Made by a program: the position numbers and the translations under genes | Shown: positions 31,365-40,197 of the stretch, one piece after another | Layout of the letters: the number at the start of each line of letters is the position of its first letter | Numbering within the stretch: the stretch's first letter is position 1 | Notes under the pieces: model-generated | What the model was told of the DNA's origin: nothing | Seen by the model: only the letters and a program-made list of their open reading frames with translations | Database searches by the model: none | DNA from: a bacterium | Lineage (GTDB): Bacteria > Actinomycetota > Acidimicrobiia > Acidimicrobiales > Bin134 | Assembly: GCA_026708015.1 (NCBI GenBank) | Contig: JAPOVT010000037.1 | Coordinates: forward strand, 1-64,000 | Length of the DNA: 64,000 bases | Reading direction: 5' to 3'

Positions 31365-33457
31365 CCGAATCTTTCCCCCGCCAGCACGCCCGCACCCGGG
31401 GCTTCACCTTGGGAGCTCCTCGCAGCTTCGCTGTTTCTGACGACGGCCGATGGGTGGCCTTCCTGCGCAGCACGGCCGGCGACGATCCGGTGAACCGGCT
31501 CTGGCAGCTCGACACGTCCACCGGCGAGGAACTTGTGATCGCCGATCCGGTCGAACTCTTGGCCGACCCCGGCGAGGAGAATCTGCCGCCGGCTGAGCGG
31601 GCTCGCCGAGAACGTGCCCGGGAAAGCGGCGGTGGCATCGTGGCCTACGCCGGCGACCCCGGGCTTACCCAAATCGCCTTCACACTGGATGGGCGGGTGT
31701 TCCTGGCCGATGCGGCCGAAGGCTCAGTTGATCTGCTGCCGGCAGAGTCCGGCGCATTCGACCCCCGCCCCTCACCCGACGGGCAGATGGTGGCCTATGT
31801 CTCTGGTGCCGGCCTGCGAGTGGTGGACGCTGCGGCTGACGGTCTTGACCGCCTGGTCATCGACGAGCCGGGCGACACCGTGAGCTGGGGGTCAGCCGAA
31901 TTCATCGCCGCCGAGGAGATGGGCCGCAGCCGGGGATTCTGGTGGTCACCCGACAGCCAGCGCCTGCTGGCGGCCCGGGTGGACACCGCCGAGGTGCCCG
32001 TGTGGCATATCGCCTCGCCGGCTGATCCAGCGACGGCTCCGGTGCCCATGGCCTACCCCGCTGCTGGCACGGTCAACGCCGACGTCTCTTTGGCCATCCT
32101 TGGGCTCGACGGCAGTCGGGTCGAGGTGGCCTGGGATCGAGACGCGTTCGAGTACCTGGCCCGGGCTGGATGGGCACCCCGGTCGAACCCCGTCATCACC
32201 GTGCAGAGCCGCGACCAGCGCACGGTGGTGATCCTGGAAGTCGACCCCGATACCGGAGCAACCACCGAGATTGCCCGCCAGACCGATGATCACTGGGTGG
32301 AGTTGGTGCCCGGCACGCCGACGTGGACAGGAGAACGGCTAGTGACCGTCGAGGATAGGGCGTCGGCCCGATGCCTGACGATCGACGGCAGGACAACTAC
32401 CCCGGACACTTTGCAAGTCCGCAGCGTGGTGTCGGCCGATGAGAACCGCGTGGTGTTCACTGCGTCGGACGACCCCACCGAAGTCCACATTTGGCAGCTC
32501 GATGGCGAAGAAAAACTAGGCCGGCTCAGCAACCAGCCGGGGGTCCACAGCGCGGCCGCAGGAGGCGGATCTGTAGTGGTGGTTCGGGCTGCGGGAACCG
32601 ATCAGGAGTCGGCGGTGGAGGTAGTGACCACCACCGAGCGCATCCCCATAGGTTCGAAAGCCGCGACGCCGTCGTTGTCTCCGTCGCCCCAGTTCTCCGT
32701 GGTCGGCAGCCGGGACTTGCACGCCGCGGTGCTGTATCCATCAGGCGAAGACGGTGCCGAGGGCGATTCGCTGCCGGTTCTGCTCGACCCTTATGGCGGC
32801 CCCCACGCCCAGCGGGTGCTCAAGGCCCGCTCACCGTTTCTGGTGTCGCAGTGGTTCGCCGACCAGGGGTTCGCGGCGGTGATCACCGATGGCCGGGGTA
32901 CTCCGGCACGGGGTCCGGCCTGGGAACGCGCCGTGGCTGGCGACTTGGCCCATCCGGTGCTCGAAGACCAGATCGACGCCCTCGATGCGCTGGCCGAGCA
33001 TCATCCCCGACTCGACCTGGGTCGGGTGGCCTTACGGGGCTGGTCGTTTGGCGGCTACCTGGCCGCGCTCGCCGTGTTGGCCCGTCCCGACCGCTTCCAC
33101 GCCGCCATAGCCGGAGCCCCGGTCACCGATTGGCACCTCTACGACACCCACTACACCGAGCGCTACTTGGGCCACCCCGACCACAACCCCGAGGCCTATA
33201 CCCGCACCAGCCTGCTTGAGTTGGCTGGCGGGCTCTCCCGCCCGCTGCTGTTGATCTGCGGCCTGGCCGACGACAACGTGTTCGCAGCCCACACCCTCCA
33301 GCTGTCGCAGACACTGTTCAAAGCCGGGCGCCCCCACCAGGTGCTCCCCCTGCCCGGCGTCACTCATATGACTCCTCAGGAGCAGGTAGCCGAGAACCTG
33401 CTCCTGCTGCAACGGACCTTCCTCTTCGACAGCCTCGACATCGGCCCACAAGAATGA
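31361..33457 (+). CDS. S9 family peptidase (prolyl oligopeptidase / DPP IV-like)
   Basis: A 698-residue serine peptidase: an N-terminal seven-bladed beta-propeller (DPPIV_N) to about residue 460, then an alpha/beta-hydrolase domain. Catalytic motifs are GWSFGGYLAALAV (nucleophile Ser, G-x-S-x-G-G), LLICGLADDNVFA (Asp) and LPGVTHMTPQEQV (His). It also has the YGGPHAQRVL block. It cleaves dipeptides or short peptides, often after Pro or Ala, in the cytosol; no signal peptide is present. ATG 31361 overlaps the upstream stop. It is followed after 4 bases by an LLM gene. Confidence 0.93.
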   Translation: MTESFPRQHARTRGFTLGAPRSFAVSDDGRWVAFLRSTAGDDPVNRLWQLDTSTGEELVIADPVELLADPGEENLPPAERARRERARESGGGIVAYAGDPGLTQIAFTLDGRVFLADAAEGSVDLLPAESGAFDPRPSPDGQMVAYVSGAGLRVVDAAADGLDRLVIDEPGDTVSWGSAEFIAAEEMGRSRGFWWSPDSQRLLAARVDTAEVPVWHIASPADPATAPVPMAYPAAGTVNADVSLAILGLDGSRVEVAWDRDAFEYLARAGWAPRSNPVITVQSRDQRTVVILEVDPDTGATTEIARQTDDHWVELVPGTPTWTGERLVTVEDRASARCLTIDGRTTTPDTLQVRSVVSADENRVVFTASDDPTEVHIWQLDGEEKLGRLSNQPGVHSAAAGGGSVVVVRAAGTDQESAVEVVTTTERIPIGSKAATPSLSPSPQFSVVGSRDLHAAVLYPSGEDGAEGDSLPVLLDPYGGPHAQRVLKARSPFLVSQWFADQGFAAVITDGRGTPARGPAWERAVAGDLAHPVLEDQIDALDALAEHHPRLDLGRVALRGWSFGGYLAALAVLARPDRFHAAIAGAPVTDWHLYDTHYTERYLGHPDHNPEAYTRTSLLELAGGLSRPLLLICGLADDNVFAAHTLQLSQTLFKAGRPHQVLPLPGVTHMTPQEQVAENLLLLQRTFLFDSLDIGPQE

Positions 33458-33461
33458 CTCC

Positions 33462-34433
33462 ATGACCCGTATAACCGCCGACGGTGAGATCACCTGCGGG
33501 ATCCAGCTTCCGATCCAAACCCTCAACGAGCGAATCACACAGCCGTGGGAGGCCGACGCCACCGTGGACGACTTGGTGGCCATCACCCAGGCCGCGGAAG
33601 CCGCCGGACTCGGCTTTGTGGGAGTGTGCGACCACATCGCCATCCCCGACAACGAATACGCCGCCCACATGTCCACCACGTGGTACGACCCGATCGCCAC
33701 CCTCGGCTTTTTGGGAGCGGCCACCAGCACCATCCGGCTGCTGTCGGAGGTGTACGTCCTTCCCTATCGCCACCCTCTGACCACGGCTAATTCGTTCTGC
33801 ACCCTCGACCATCTCACCGGCGGAAGGGCGTTGATGGGAGTGGGTGCCGGCCACGTCGAGGCCGAGTTCGAAGCCCTGGGACTGAGCTTCACCGACCGGG
33901 GCCGAATGACCGACGAGGCCATCGACGCCGTGCGGGCTGCCGTGGGGGCCGCCGGTGGGTTCTGCGAGTTCAGCGGGGAGTTCTACGAATTCAAGGATGT
34001 GGGAGTGGGTCCCGCCGCCGCGCAGGACGCGATTCCCGTTTGGATCGGAGGCAGCACCCGTCCGGCCCTGCGCCGGGTGGTGGAGCGGGGAGATGGCTGG
34101 ATTCCCCAGGGCACGCCACGGGAGGCCATGGCCGAGCAGATTGACTACATGCGGGCCCATGCCGATGTTGTGGGCCGCGACCTCGATGAAGTGGATCTCG
34201 GCTGGTTGGCCGGGGCCGTCTATGTCGGCGACCCTCCCGAGGGGCTTTTTCTGCCGGGATGGCCGTATATCGGCGGCTCTCCCGACCAGGTTGCGGAGTC
34301 GCTTCGCTATGCTCACGAGCTGGGTACCTCGGTGCTGTTTCTTTTTTTCCGATCTCGCGACGCATCCGAGTACATCGACCAGATCGCCCGCTTCGGCGCT
34401 GAGGTCCTGCCCCTGCTGGAAGCCCGATCATGA
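33462..34433 (+). CDS. LLM class F420-dependent oxidoreductase
   Basis: A 323-residue TIM-barrel luciferase-like monooxygenase-family protein of the F420-dependent type. Landmarks are AAEAAGLGFVGVCDHIAIPD, RLLSEVYVLPYRHPLTTA, LDHLTGGRALMGVGAGHVEA, IPVWIGGSTRPALRR and GWIPQGTPREAM. The conserved non-prolyl cis-peptide region around SEVYVLP supports cofactor F420 or FMN use. It probably reduces or oxidises an organic substrate by hydride transfer. The last four bases overlap the start of the CoA-transferase gene, so they act in one pathway. Cofactor F420 is inferred from the family. Confidence 0.9.
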   Translation: MTRITADGEITCGIQLPIQTLNERITQPWEADATVDDLVAITQAAEAAGLGFVGVCDHIAIPDNEYAAHMSTTWYDPIATLGFLGAATSTIRLLSEVYVLPYRHPLTTANSFCTLDHLTGGRALMGVGAGHVEAEFEALGLSFTDRGRMTDEAIDAVRAAVGAAGGFCEFSGEFYEFKDVGVGPAAAQDAIPVWIGGSTRPALRRVVERGDGWIPQGTPREAMAEQIDYMRAHADVVGRDLDEVDLGWLAGAVYVGDPPEGLFLPGWPYIGGSPDQVAESLRYAHELGTSVLFLFFRSRDASEYIDQIARFGAEVLPLLEARS

Positions 34434-35632
34434 GTGGCGTGCTCTCCGGAATGCGGGTGGTGGAGGGATCGGCCTTCGTGGCCTGCCCTTCGGGGGGTAT
34501 GACCCTGGCCCAGCACGGTGCCGACGTGATCCGCTTCGACGCCATCGGTGGGGGCATCGACTACCACCGCTGGCCGCTCACTCCCGAGGGCCAGTCGCTG
34601 TACTGGCAGGGGCTGAACAAGGGCAAGCGGTCGATCCAGGTCGACCTCCGCTCTCCCGAGGGGCGGGAGCTCATCACCGCTCTGGCCACCGCCCCCGGCC
34701 CCGACGCCGGCATCTTCACCACCAACTTCCCCGCCGTCGGGTGGCTGTCGTACGACAGCCTCCGCCACCACCGAGACGACCTCATCATGGTGGTCATCAC
34801 CGGCAACCACGACGGTTCCACCGCGGTGGACTACACCGTGAACTGCGCCATGGGCTACCCCTGGCTCACCGGCACCGATGGCACCCTCAACCATGTGCTG
34901 CCCGCCTGGGACATCATCTGCGGCCAGACCGCCGCGGTGGGGGTGCTGGCCGCCGAGCGCCAACGGTCCCGCACCGGTGAGGGGAGCTTGGTGAATCTGG
35001 CCCTGTCGGATGTAGCCCTGGCTGCGGTTTCCATGCTCGGCCATGTGGCCGAGGCCCAGCTCCTGGGCACCCAGCGGCCCCGCATCGGCAACGACATCTA
35101 CGGTGCCTTCGGGCGGGACTTCGAGCTGGCCGACGGCGAGCGCATCCAGATCGTGGCGGTGAGCGCCCGCCAGTGGCAGAGCATCGTTGCCGCCTGCGGG
35201 ATCGGCGAAGAAGTGGCCGCGCTAGAGGCCGAGACCGGCTTGGACTTCACCAGGGTGGACGGCGACCGCTACTTGGCCCTTGACCGCCTCAATCCACTGG
35301 TGGCCCAATGGTGCGCGAGGCACGGCCTGGCCGAGGCGTCGGCCGCGCTTGACGCCCAAGGGGTGTGCTGGGGGCGGTATCAGTCGATGTTGGAGATGGT
35401 GGCCAACGACCCCCGCTGTTCTACGGAGAATCCGCTATTTGCCGATGTGGAACACCCCGAAACCGGCCAATATCTCACCCCTGGCCCTCCCCTCCGCTTC
35501 TCGGACGACAATGTGGCCGATCCCGGCCCCGCCCCCCGCCTCGGCCAACACACCGATGAGGTATTGGCCGATGTCCTCGGCCTGTCAGGCACTGAAATCG
35601 CCCGTCTCCACGACAATCAGATCGTGGCCTGA
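34430..35632 (+). CDS. CoA-transferase family III, 2-methylfumaryl-CoA isomerase (Mct)-like
   Basis: A 400-residue CaiB/BaiF-type CoA-transferase. The opening MRVVEGSAFVACPSGGMTLA and the blocks NKGKRSIQVDLRSPEGREL and FTTNFPAVGWLSYDSLRHHR closely match, as I remember them, the mesaconyl-C1-CoA:C4-CoA transferase of the 3-hydroxypropionate bicycle. Catalytic Asp is in LPAWDIICGQTAAVG, and YGAFGRDFELADGE is characteristic. It shifts CoA within or between dicarboxylic acids. No other bicycle enzymes appear in the window. It overlaps the preceding LLM gene and is followed by another LLM gene, an SDR and a PhyH-type gene, so it may act in catabolism of a C5 or similar acid; that role is inference. 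Confidence 0.88.
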   Translation: MSGVLSGMRVVEGSAFVACPSGGMTLAQHGADVIRFDAIGGGIDYHRWPLTPEGQSLYWQGLNKGKRSIQVDLRSPEGRELITALATAPGPDAGIFTTNFPAVGWLSYDSLRHHRDDLIMVVITGNHDGSTAVDYTVNCAMGYPWLTGTDGTLNHVLPAWDIICGQTAAVGVLAAERQRSRTGEGSLVNLALSDVALAAVSMLGHVAEAQLLGTQRPRIGNDIYGAFGRDFELADGERIQIVAVSARQWQSIVAACGIGEEVAALEAETGLDFTRVDGDRYLALDRLNPLVAQWCARHGLAEASAALDAQGVCWGRYQSMLEMVANDPRCSTENPLFADVEHPETGQYLTPGPPLRFSDDNVADPGPAPRLGQHTDEVLADVLGLSGTEIARLHDNQIVA

Positions 35633-35670
35633 CATCTCCTGATGCGGGCGCAGACCGCTACGTTGACGCC

Positions 35671-36561
35671 ATGACCATGGACATCGGATCCGCCGGGGTG
35701 TGGACCCGCACCGACAGCTTCTCCACTAGCGAGGCCATCAAGTTCGCCCAGCGGATCGAGGAGTTGGGCTACGGAGCCTTATGGATCCCCGATGCCTTCG
35801 GCCGCGATCCATTCGCCCACGCTTCGCTGCTGCTCAACCACACCAGCACCCTGGTGCTGGCCACCGGGGTGGTGAACATTCACCTGCGGGAGGCCCAGGC
35901 CACTTCCTGCGCTCAGAAGGAATTGCACGACCAGTCGGGAGGGCGCTTCTTGCTCGGCCTCGGGGTGTCGCACCAAGCTCCGGTGGAGCGGATGCAGGGC
36001 AAGCCCTACCCCGCGCCCATCCCGTCGATGCGGGAGTACCTCGACAAGATGGAGAACGCCATGTGGTGGGGGCCGGAGCTCGACGGCGAACCGCCCACGG
36101 TGCTGGCCGCCCTCGGACCGCTGATGCTGAAGCTGGCCGCCGAGCGCACCCTCGGCGCCCATCCCTACTTCGCCCCACCGGAGAACTCCCGGCGGTCCCG
36201 GGAGATCATGGGGCCCGACGCCTGGATCTGCCCGGAGCAGAAGGTGATGCTGGAAACCGACCCGCAGCGGGCCCGGGAGCGGGCCCGGGCGGCCATGGTC
36301 GGGCCACTGCACATGCCCAACTACCGCAACAACCTCATGCGCTGCGGTTTCGAAGAAAGTGCCCTCGACGACGGCGGCGCCGATGAGGTGGTCGACGCGG
36401 TGGTGGCCTGGGGTGACGAGCACACCCTGGCGGAGCGGATACACCAGCACCTTGAGGCCGGCGCCACCCACGTGTGCATCCAGCCGCTCGATCCAGCAGA
36501 CAAGACCCGCCCCAGCCTCGAAACCCTCGAGACTCTCGCCCCCCTTCTGAACGGAGCGTGA
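35671..36561 (+). CDS. LLM class F420-dependent oxidoreductase (TIGR03620-like)
   Basis: A 296-residue LLM protein distinct from the one at 33462. It has SAGVWTRTDSFSTSEAIKFA at the N-terminus, AQRIEELGYGALWIPDAFGR, LVLATGVVNIHLREAQATSC, GRFLLGLGVSHQAPVERMQG, and the C-terminal HTLAERIHQHLEAGATHVCI. This is the pattern of the TIGR03620 family, found in F420-producing actinobacteria. It probably transfers hydride between F420 and an unknown organic substrate. It lies in a run of catabolic genes on the same strand, 38 bases after the Mct-like gene and 6 bases before an SDR. Confidence 0.88.
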   Translation: MTMDIGSAGVWTRTDSFSTSEAIKFAQRIEELGYGALWIPDAFGRDPFAHASLLLNHTSTLVLATGVVNIHLREAQATSCAQKELHDQSGGRFLLGLGVSHQAPVERMQGKPYPAPIPSMREYLDKMENAMWWGPELDGEPPTVLAALGPLMLKLAAERTLGAHPYFAPPENSRRSREIMGPDAWICPEQKVMLETDPQRARERARAAMVGPLHMPNYRNNLMRCGFEESALDDGGADEVVDAVVAWGDEHTLAERIHQHLEAGATHVCIQPLDPADKTRPSLETLETLAPLLNGA

Positions 36562-36567
36562 CCAGCC

Positions 36568-37491
36568 ATGCCCAGTGAATTCCAAGACCGAGTCGCCATA
36601 GTCACCGGCGCCGCAGACAGAATCGGCCTGGGATTCGCCCACGCCAGCTACCTGGCCGAGCGGGGGGCCAAGATCGTGCTCAACGACTTCGGCAACGGCA
36701 CGCTGGGACTGGTTGAGCAGGGCATCAATCCCGACATCGCAGAGGAGGCAGCTCAACGCATCCGGGACGCCGGCGGCGAGGCCATCGCCAACAACGGCGA
36801 CATCGCCGACCCAGCCACAGCCGAGACGTTGGTGTCCAATGCCCTCGAGGCGTGGGGCCGTATAGACATCCTCATCAACAACGCCGGTTTTGCCAGCGCG
36901 TCCTTCTTTCCCGACATCGACGCCGACGACATGTACCGCCACGTGGGAGTGACCCTGTTGGGATGCCTCAACACCGCCAAGGCGGTATGGCCCCACATGG
37001 TGGAGCGGGGCTACGGGCGCATCATCAACACCGGCTCTCCAGCCTGCTTCGGCAACCCCACCACCTCCTACGCCGCCACCAAATCGGGGCTGTTCGGCTT
37101 TACCCGCACCCAGGCCATCTTCGGCCAAGCCCACAACATCACCGCCAACCTGCTGTTGCCGGCGGCCATCTCCCGTCTGACCGAGGGCCTGCCCGAATCG
37201 CCGTTCAAGTCGCACCTGCGGGAGCATTTCGGCGCCGAGAAGGTGGCCCCGGTGGTGGCCCATCTGGTGAGCGATCAGTGCATGGTGAACGGCGAGGCAT
37301 TCACCGTGGGCGGCGGCCAGTTCGCCCGCATCGTGTACGCCGCCTCCCCCGCCCAAGAGATCGACTTGACTATGGAGTCGGTGGCCCAGGGCATGGCCAA
37401 CGCCATGGACACCTCCGACTGGACTCCCCAGGGTTCCACCGCCGAGAGCTTGGTCCACCTGGGCATGCCCCCCGAACTGGAGCAGATGTAA
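36568..37491 (+). CDS. Short-chain dehydrogenase/reductase (MFE-2-like)
   Basis: A 307-residue SDR: cofactor motif VAIVTGAADRIGLGFAHASY (TGxxxxIGxG), IVLNDFGNG as the acidic NAD-binding loop, ILINNAGFAS, and the active-site Ser/Tyr/Lys in IINTGSPACFGNPTTSYAAT then K. The long C-terminal extension after LLLPAAISRLTEGLPES resembles 3-hydroxyacyl-CoA dehydrogenase units of peroxisomal-type multifunctional enzymes. Likely reaction: oxidation of a hydroxyacyl-CoA. It lies between the LLM gene and a PhyH-type gene in one cluster. Confidence 0.9.
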   Translation: MPSEFQDRVAIVTGAADRIGLGFAHASYLAERGAKIVLNDFGNGTLGLVEQGINPDIAEEAAQRIRDAGGEAIANNGDIADPATAETLVSNALEAWGRIDILINNAGFASASFFPDIDADDMYRHVGVTLLGCLNTAKAVWPHMVERGYGRIINTGSPACFGNPTTSYAATKSGLFGFTRTQAIFGQAHNITANLLLPAAISRLTEGLPESPFKSHLREHFGAEKVAPVVAHLVSDQCMVNGEAFTVGGGQFARIVYAASPAQEIDLTMESVAQGMANAMDTSDWTPQGSTAESLVHLGMPPELEQM

Positions 37492-37502
37492 GGATTACCG
37501 CT

Positions 37503-38357
37503 ATGGCTCTGGTGACGGAAAAAGAGATCGAGGGCTTCTGGCGCGACGGTGTGGTGGTTGTCAGAGGAGTGCTCTCTGATGACACCTTGGCCTCGATGAC
37601 CAGGCCGGTGGAACGAGCTCTGGGATCCGAGGCGATGAACAACATGACCGAGATGGGTGCCATGGTGGTTCCGCCCAGCGGGGGAACGGTGCTCAACGAC
37701 CCCGACGCGGCCAAGAGGGGCGCCCCTCGGGGCCAATTCCACGGCGGCACCGACCACTGGTGGGACGATGCCGACTTTGAGGCATTCGCCACCCGATCCC
37801 CCCTGCCCCAGTTGGCTGCTGAATTGATGAAGAGCCAAGAGCTGTGGTTCTACGAGGACAGCGTGCTGGTGAAGGAGCCCCATACCGAGGAACCCACCTC
37901 AATCCACCAAGACATGGCCTACTTCCAGTTGGAGGGCGACAAGGTGTGTACCACTTGGTGCCCGCTCGACCCCATCAGCAAAGAGACCGGAGCCACCGTC
38001 TATGTGAAGGGCTCACACCGCTGGGAGCGGAACTTCCGACCCAATTGGTTCGTAAGCCAGCTCTCCATGCCCAACACCGACGGCGAGGAAGTCCCCCATT
38101 ACGACCGGGACGACGCCGAGCACCTGCTCTGTTTCGACATGGAGCCCGGAGACGTGGCCGTCCACCACGCCATGACCCTTCACGGCGCCCACGCCAACGT
38201 CACCGACCAGTGGCGCCGGGCCATCTCGGTTCGCTATTGCGGCGACGGCACCGTCTACCGCTTCAAGCGAGGCACCCCCCTAAAGCCCCACCACTCCGAA
38301 GTCACCGAGGGCGAACCCGTTGACCACCCCCGCTGTCCCCAAGTCTGGCCCCGCTGA
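37503..38357 (+). CDS. Phytanoyl-CoA dioxygenase (PhyH) family protein
   Basis: A 284-residue Fe(II)/2-oxoglutarate oxygenase. The iron ligands are in TSIHQDMAYFQ (His-x-Asp) and VHHAMTLHGAHAN (distal His), and the 2-oxoglutarate Arg is in WRRAISVRYCGDG. TWCPLDPISKETGATVYVKG is the typical PhyH wall strand. It hydroxylates an alkyl or acyl substrate next to a carbonyl or ether. The frame is open far upstream inside the SDR gene, but ATG 37503 matches the family start and is 11 bases past that gene's stop. It completes the LLM/Mct/LLM/SDR cluster. Confidence 0.9.
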   Translation: MALVTEKEIEGFWRDGVVVVRGVLSDDTLASMTRPVERALGSEAMNNMTEMGAMVVPPSGGTVLNDPDAAKRGAPRGQFHGGTDHWWDDADFEAFATRSPLPQLAAELMKSQELWFYEDSVLVKEPHTEEPTSIHQDMAYFQLEGDKVCTTWCPLDPISKETGATVYVKGSHRWERNFRPNWFVSQLSMPNTDGEEVPHYDRDDAEHLLCFDMEPGDVAVHHAMTLHGAHANVTDQWRRAISVRYCGDGTVYRFKRGTPLKPHHSEVTEGEPVDHPRCPQVWPR

Positions 38358-38402
38358 TACATATCTGGCGTTGTCACAGCCCCTAGGTACCCTTCAAGGT
38401 TG

Positions 38403-39338
38403 ATGGCTGAGGGCAACCACAACCCAGTGCCGGCAATCACCGAGTACGCAGAACTAGACGTCAGCGATTGGCCCCGGTCGGGTAGAGAGGAATTGGGCAC
38501 CAAGCCCAAGCGCTGGCTAACGAATCCCGACACCCAAGAGCGCTGGCTAATGAAGTACGCCACGTTCAACGAACCACACGGCAGCCCTGGATATCGCAAA
38601 GGCGATGACTGGGCCGAGCGTGTGGCCTACGGAGTAGCCAGAGTCCTAGGCATCCCTGCCGCGCTTGTTGAACTCGCGGTTGAGCGCACCCCCGACGAGA
38701 TCCGTTACGGGACTGTCTGTCGATCAGTTCTTCAAGAAGGGGAGAGCCTCATCAACGGCGACGAATTGATGTGGAATGTGGGTATCAGCGTTTCGCATCA
38801 CCGTCGTGAGCTGTACACGGTGGAAGCAGCTGCCAGAGCGCTCAGAGACGTCGACCCTCCATCGAATGCCGATGAAGGGCTATCGGCTTGGGATGTCTTT
38901 GTCGGGTACTTGGTCCTAGACGCTCTGATCGGCAATACCGACCGGCACGAAGAAAACTGGAGTGCAATCAAGTTGACCTCCCTAGAAGGTCAACACCGTC
39001 TGGCGCCAACCTTTGATCACGCTTCCAGCCTGGGCTTCCAGCTCAGTGACCAGCAAAAGCAAGAACGGCTTACTTCGCGAGACAGCAACTTCACCCCTGA
39101 GGGCTGGGCGGATCGTGCCAAGACCCGTTTTGCCGACAGGTCTCACCCCGTCGAAGTTGTGGGGCAAGCTCGAGCACTCGACGGACAACCTGCTTTTGTG
39201 CACTGGCTCGGACGTGTCCAGCAATTGGATGACCTAGTCGCCCCGATCTGGCAAGTCACAGAACGCCGGATGTCAGATCTATCGAAGGAGTTCGCGGAGC
39301 GGATGCTGCGACGTAACTGGTCCCGACTGTCTTTATGA
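38403..39338 (+). CDS. HipA-like kinase (no N-terminal subdomain)
   Basis: A 311-residue protein of the HipA/phosphatidylinositol-kinase-like fold. Motifs: RWLMKYATFNEP (ATP-binding Lys), the GESLINGDELM segment, the catalytic LIGNTDRHEENWSAI (N-x-D-x-H-x-x-N), and the metal-binding APTFDHASSLGFQL. Compared with full HipA (about 440 residues) the N-terminal subdomain is missing, as in the HipT kinase of split HipBST systems. It is followed, by an ATGA overlap, by a HIRAN-domain gene. Base composition is lower in GC than in the adjacent catabolic operon, which hints at acquisition. It probably phosphorylates a protein or tRNA-synthetase target and acts as a toxin or signalling kinase; the target is unknown. 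Confidence 0.83.
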   Translation: MAEGNHNPVPAITEYAELDVSDWPRSGREELGTKPKRWLTNPDTQERWLMKYATFNEPHGSPGYRKGDDWAERVAYGVARVLGIPAALVELAVERTPDEIRYGTVCRSVLQEGESLINGDELMWNVGISVSHHRRELYTVEAAARALRDVDPPSNADEGLSAWDVFVGYLVLDALIGNTDRHEENWSAIKLTSLEGQHRLAPTFDHASSLGFQLSDQQKQERLTSRDSNFTPEGWADRAKTRFADRSHPVEVVGQARALDGQPAFVHWLGRVQQLDDLVAPIWQVTERRMSDLSKEFAERMLRRNWSRLSL

Positions 39339-40135
39339 GTTCGGCTACTCTGGTCACATTCGACCTGTCACTCCCCGTGGATAGAGTGGATCAAATGACG
39401 GACCACCACCTATTCGTGACTTGGCGCCACCCTGACGGTTTGATCCATCCCGTTGGGTTGCTTACTCAGCGCGTCTCTGATGAGTCGCAGGAGTTCGAAT
39501 TCGTGTATCTGAAGCATGCGGAAACATTGGATGGCTTTCCGCTGTTGCCGGGTCTGCCTGAGTTGCACAGGCTTTATGTGGACGATCAGCTATTTCCTGT
39601 ATTCCGCAAACGGCAGATGCCTCGTCAACGTCCGGACTACGCGGAGTACGTCGAGACTCTAGGACTCGATGTGGAGACTGACCCCTTTGAGGTCATGGCC
39701 CGCAACGAGGGTCGCAAGATGACCGACCGCATCGAAGTGTTCGCTCCTCCTCGTCGGACCGAAAACGGCAATCTCACCGCTCTGTTCTTCGCCCGAGGAG
39801 TGCGACATCTCGAAGGGGCTTCGGACGCAGTGGCCGGTTTGCGGCCGGGAGACCGTCTGAGCCTCTTAGATGAGCCCAAAAACTCAACAAACCCGCAGGC
39901 AATTCTCATCAACACTCGGAACAACAAGACCGTGGGCTGGATCCCCGACTATCTGCTGGACACCGTCCACGATCTTCGCGATCTCATCGGGGAAGACGAC
40001 ATCATGATCACTGCCGAACACGTCAACCCCCCTGAAGTAGAGCCCTACATGCGACTTATCTGCCGGCTGACCGCTCCCTGGCCGGAAAACTATGAGCCGC
40101 TGTCCGGCCCACAGTTCCAACCCATCGTTGCCTGA
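39335..40135 (+). CDS. HIRAN-domain protein with HipA-N-like region
   Basis: A 266-residue protein. The C-terminal part (about 150-240) is a HIRAN domain: FFARGVRHLEGASDAVAGL, GDRLSLLDEPKNSTNPQAIL and KTVGWIPDYLLDTV match the pattern G(V/I)...L..G..L.L..E..N..N..A(I/V)......G(W/Y)(V/I)P. HIRAN binds DNA ends in HLTF-like proteins. The first ~130 residues (GLLTQRVSDESQEFEFVYLK, GFPLLPGLPELHRLY, LFPVFRKRQMPRQRPDY) recall the HipA N-terminal/HipS subdomain missing from the kinase gene. Translation is coupled to the kinase (ATGA). I infer a two-gene kinase/DNA-binding unit; the antitoxin role is a guess. Confidence 0.8.
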   Translation: MSSATLVTFDLSLPVDRVDQMTDHHLFVTWRHPDGLIHPVGLLTQRVSDESQEFEFVYLKHAETLDGFPLLPGLPELHRLYVDDQLFPVFRKRQMPRQRPDYAEYVETLGLDVETDPFEVMARNEGRKMTDRIEVFAPPRRTENGNLTALFFARGVRHLEGASDAVAGLRPGDRLSLLDEPKNSTNPQAILINTRNNKTVGWIPDYLLDTVHDLRDLIGEDDIMITAEHVNPPEVEPYMRLICRLTAPWPENYEPLSGPQFQPIVA

Positions 40136-40197
40136 TTCGCGATAGCAAGCACCTCAAGCTCTGAACGGGCCTACAAAAGCGCACTGGCGACCAGTCG

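Noticed and set aside
35779..37458. A 559-codon open frame on the minus strand
   Set aside because: It is the antisense of the LLM and SDR genes, with Gly/Val/His-rich translation typical of a shadow frame in GC-rich DNA. The plus-strand genes have clear domains.
36852..38357. Longer start for the PhyH protein
   Set aside because: The extra 217 residues are out-of-frame translation of the SDR gene. ATG 37503 is the family start.
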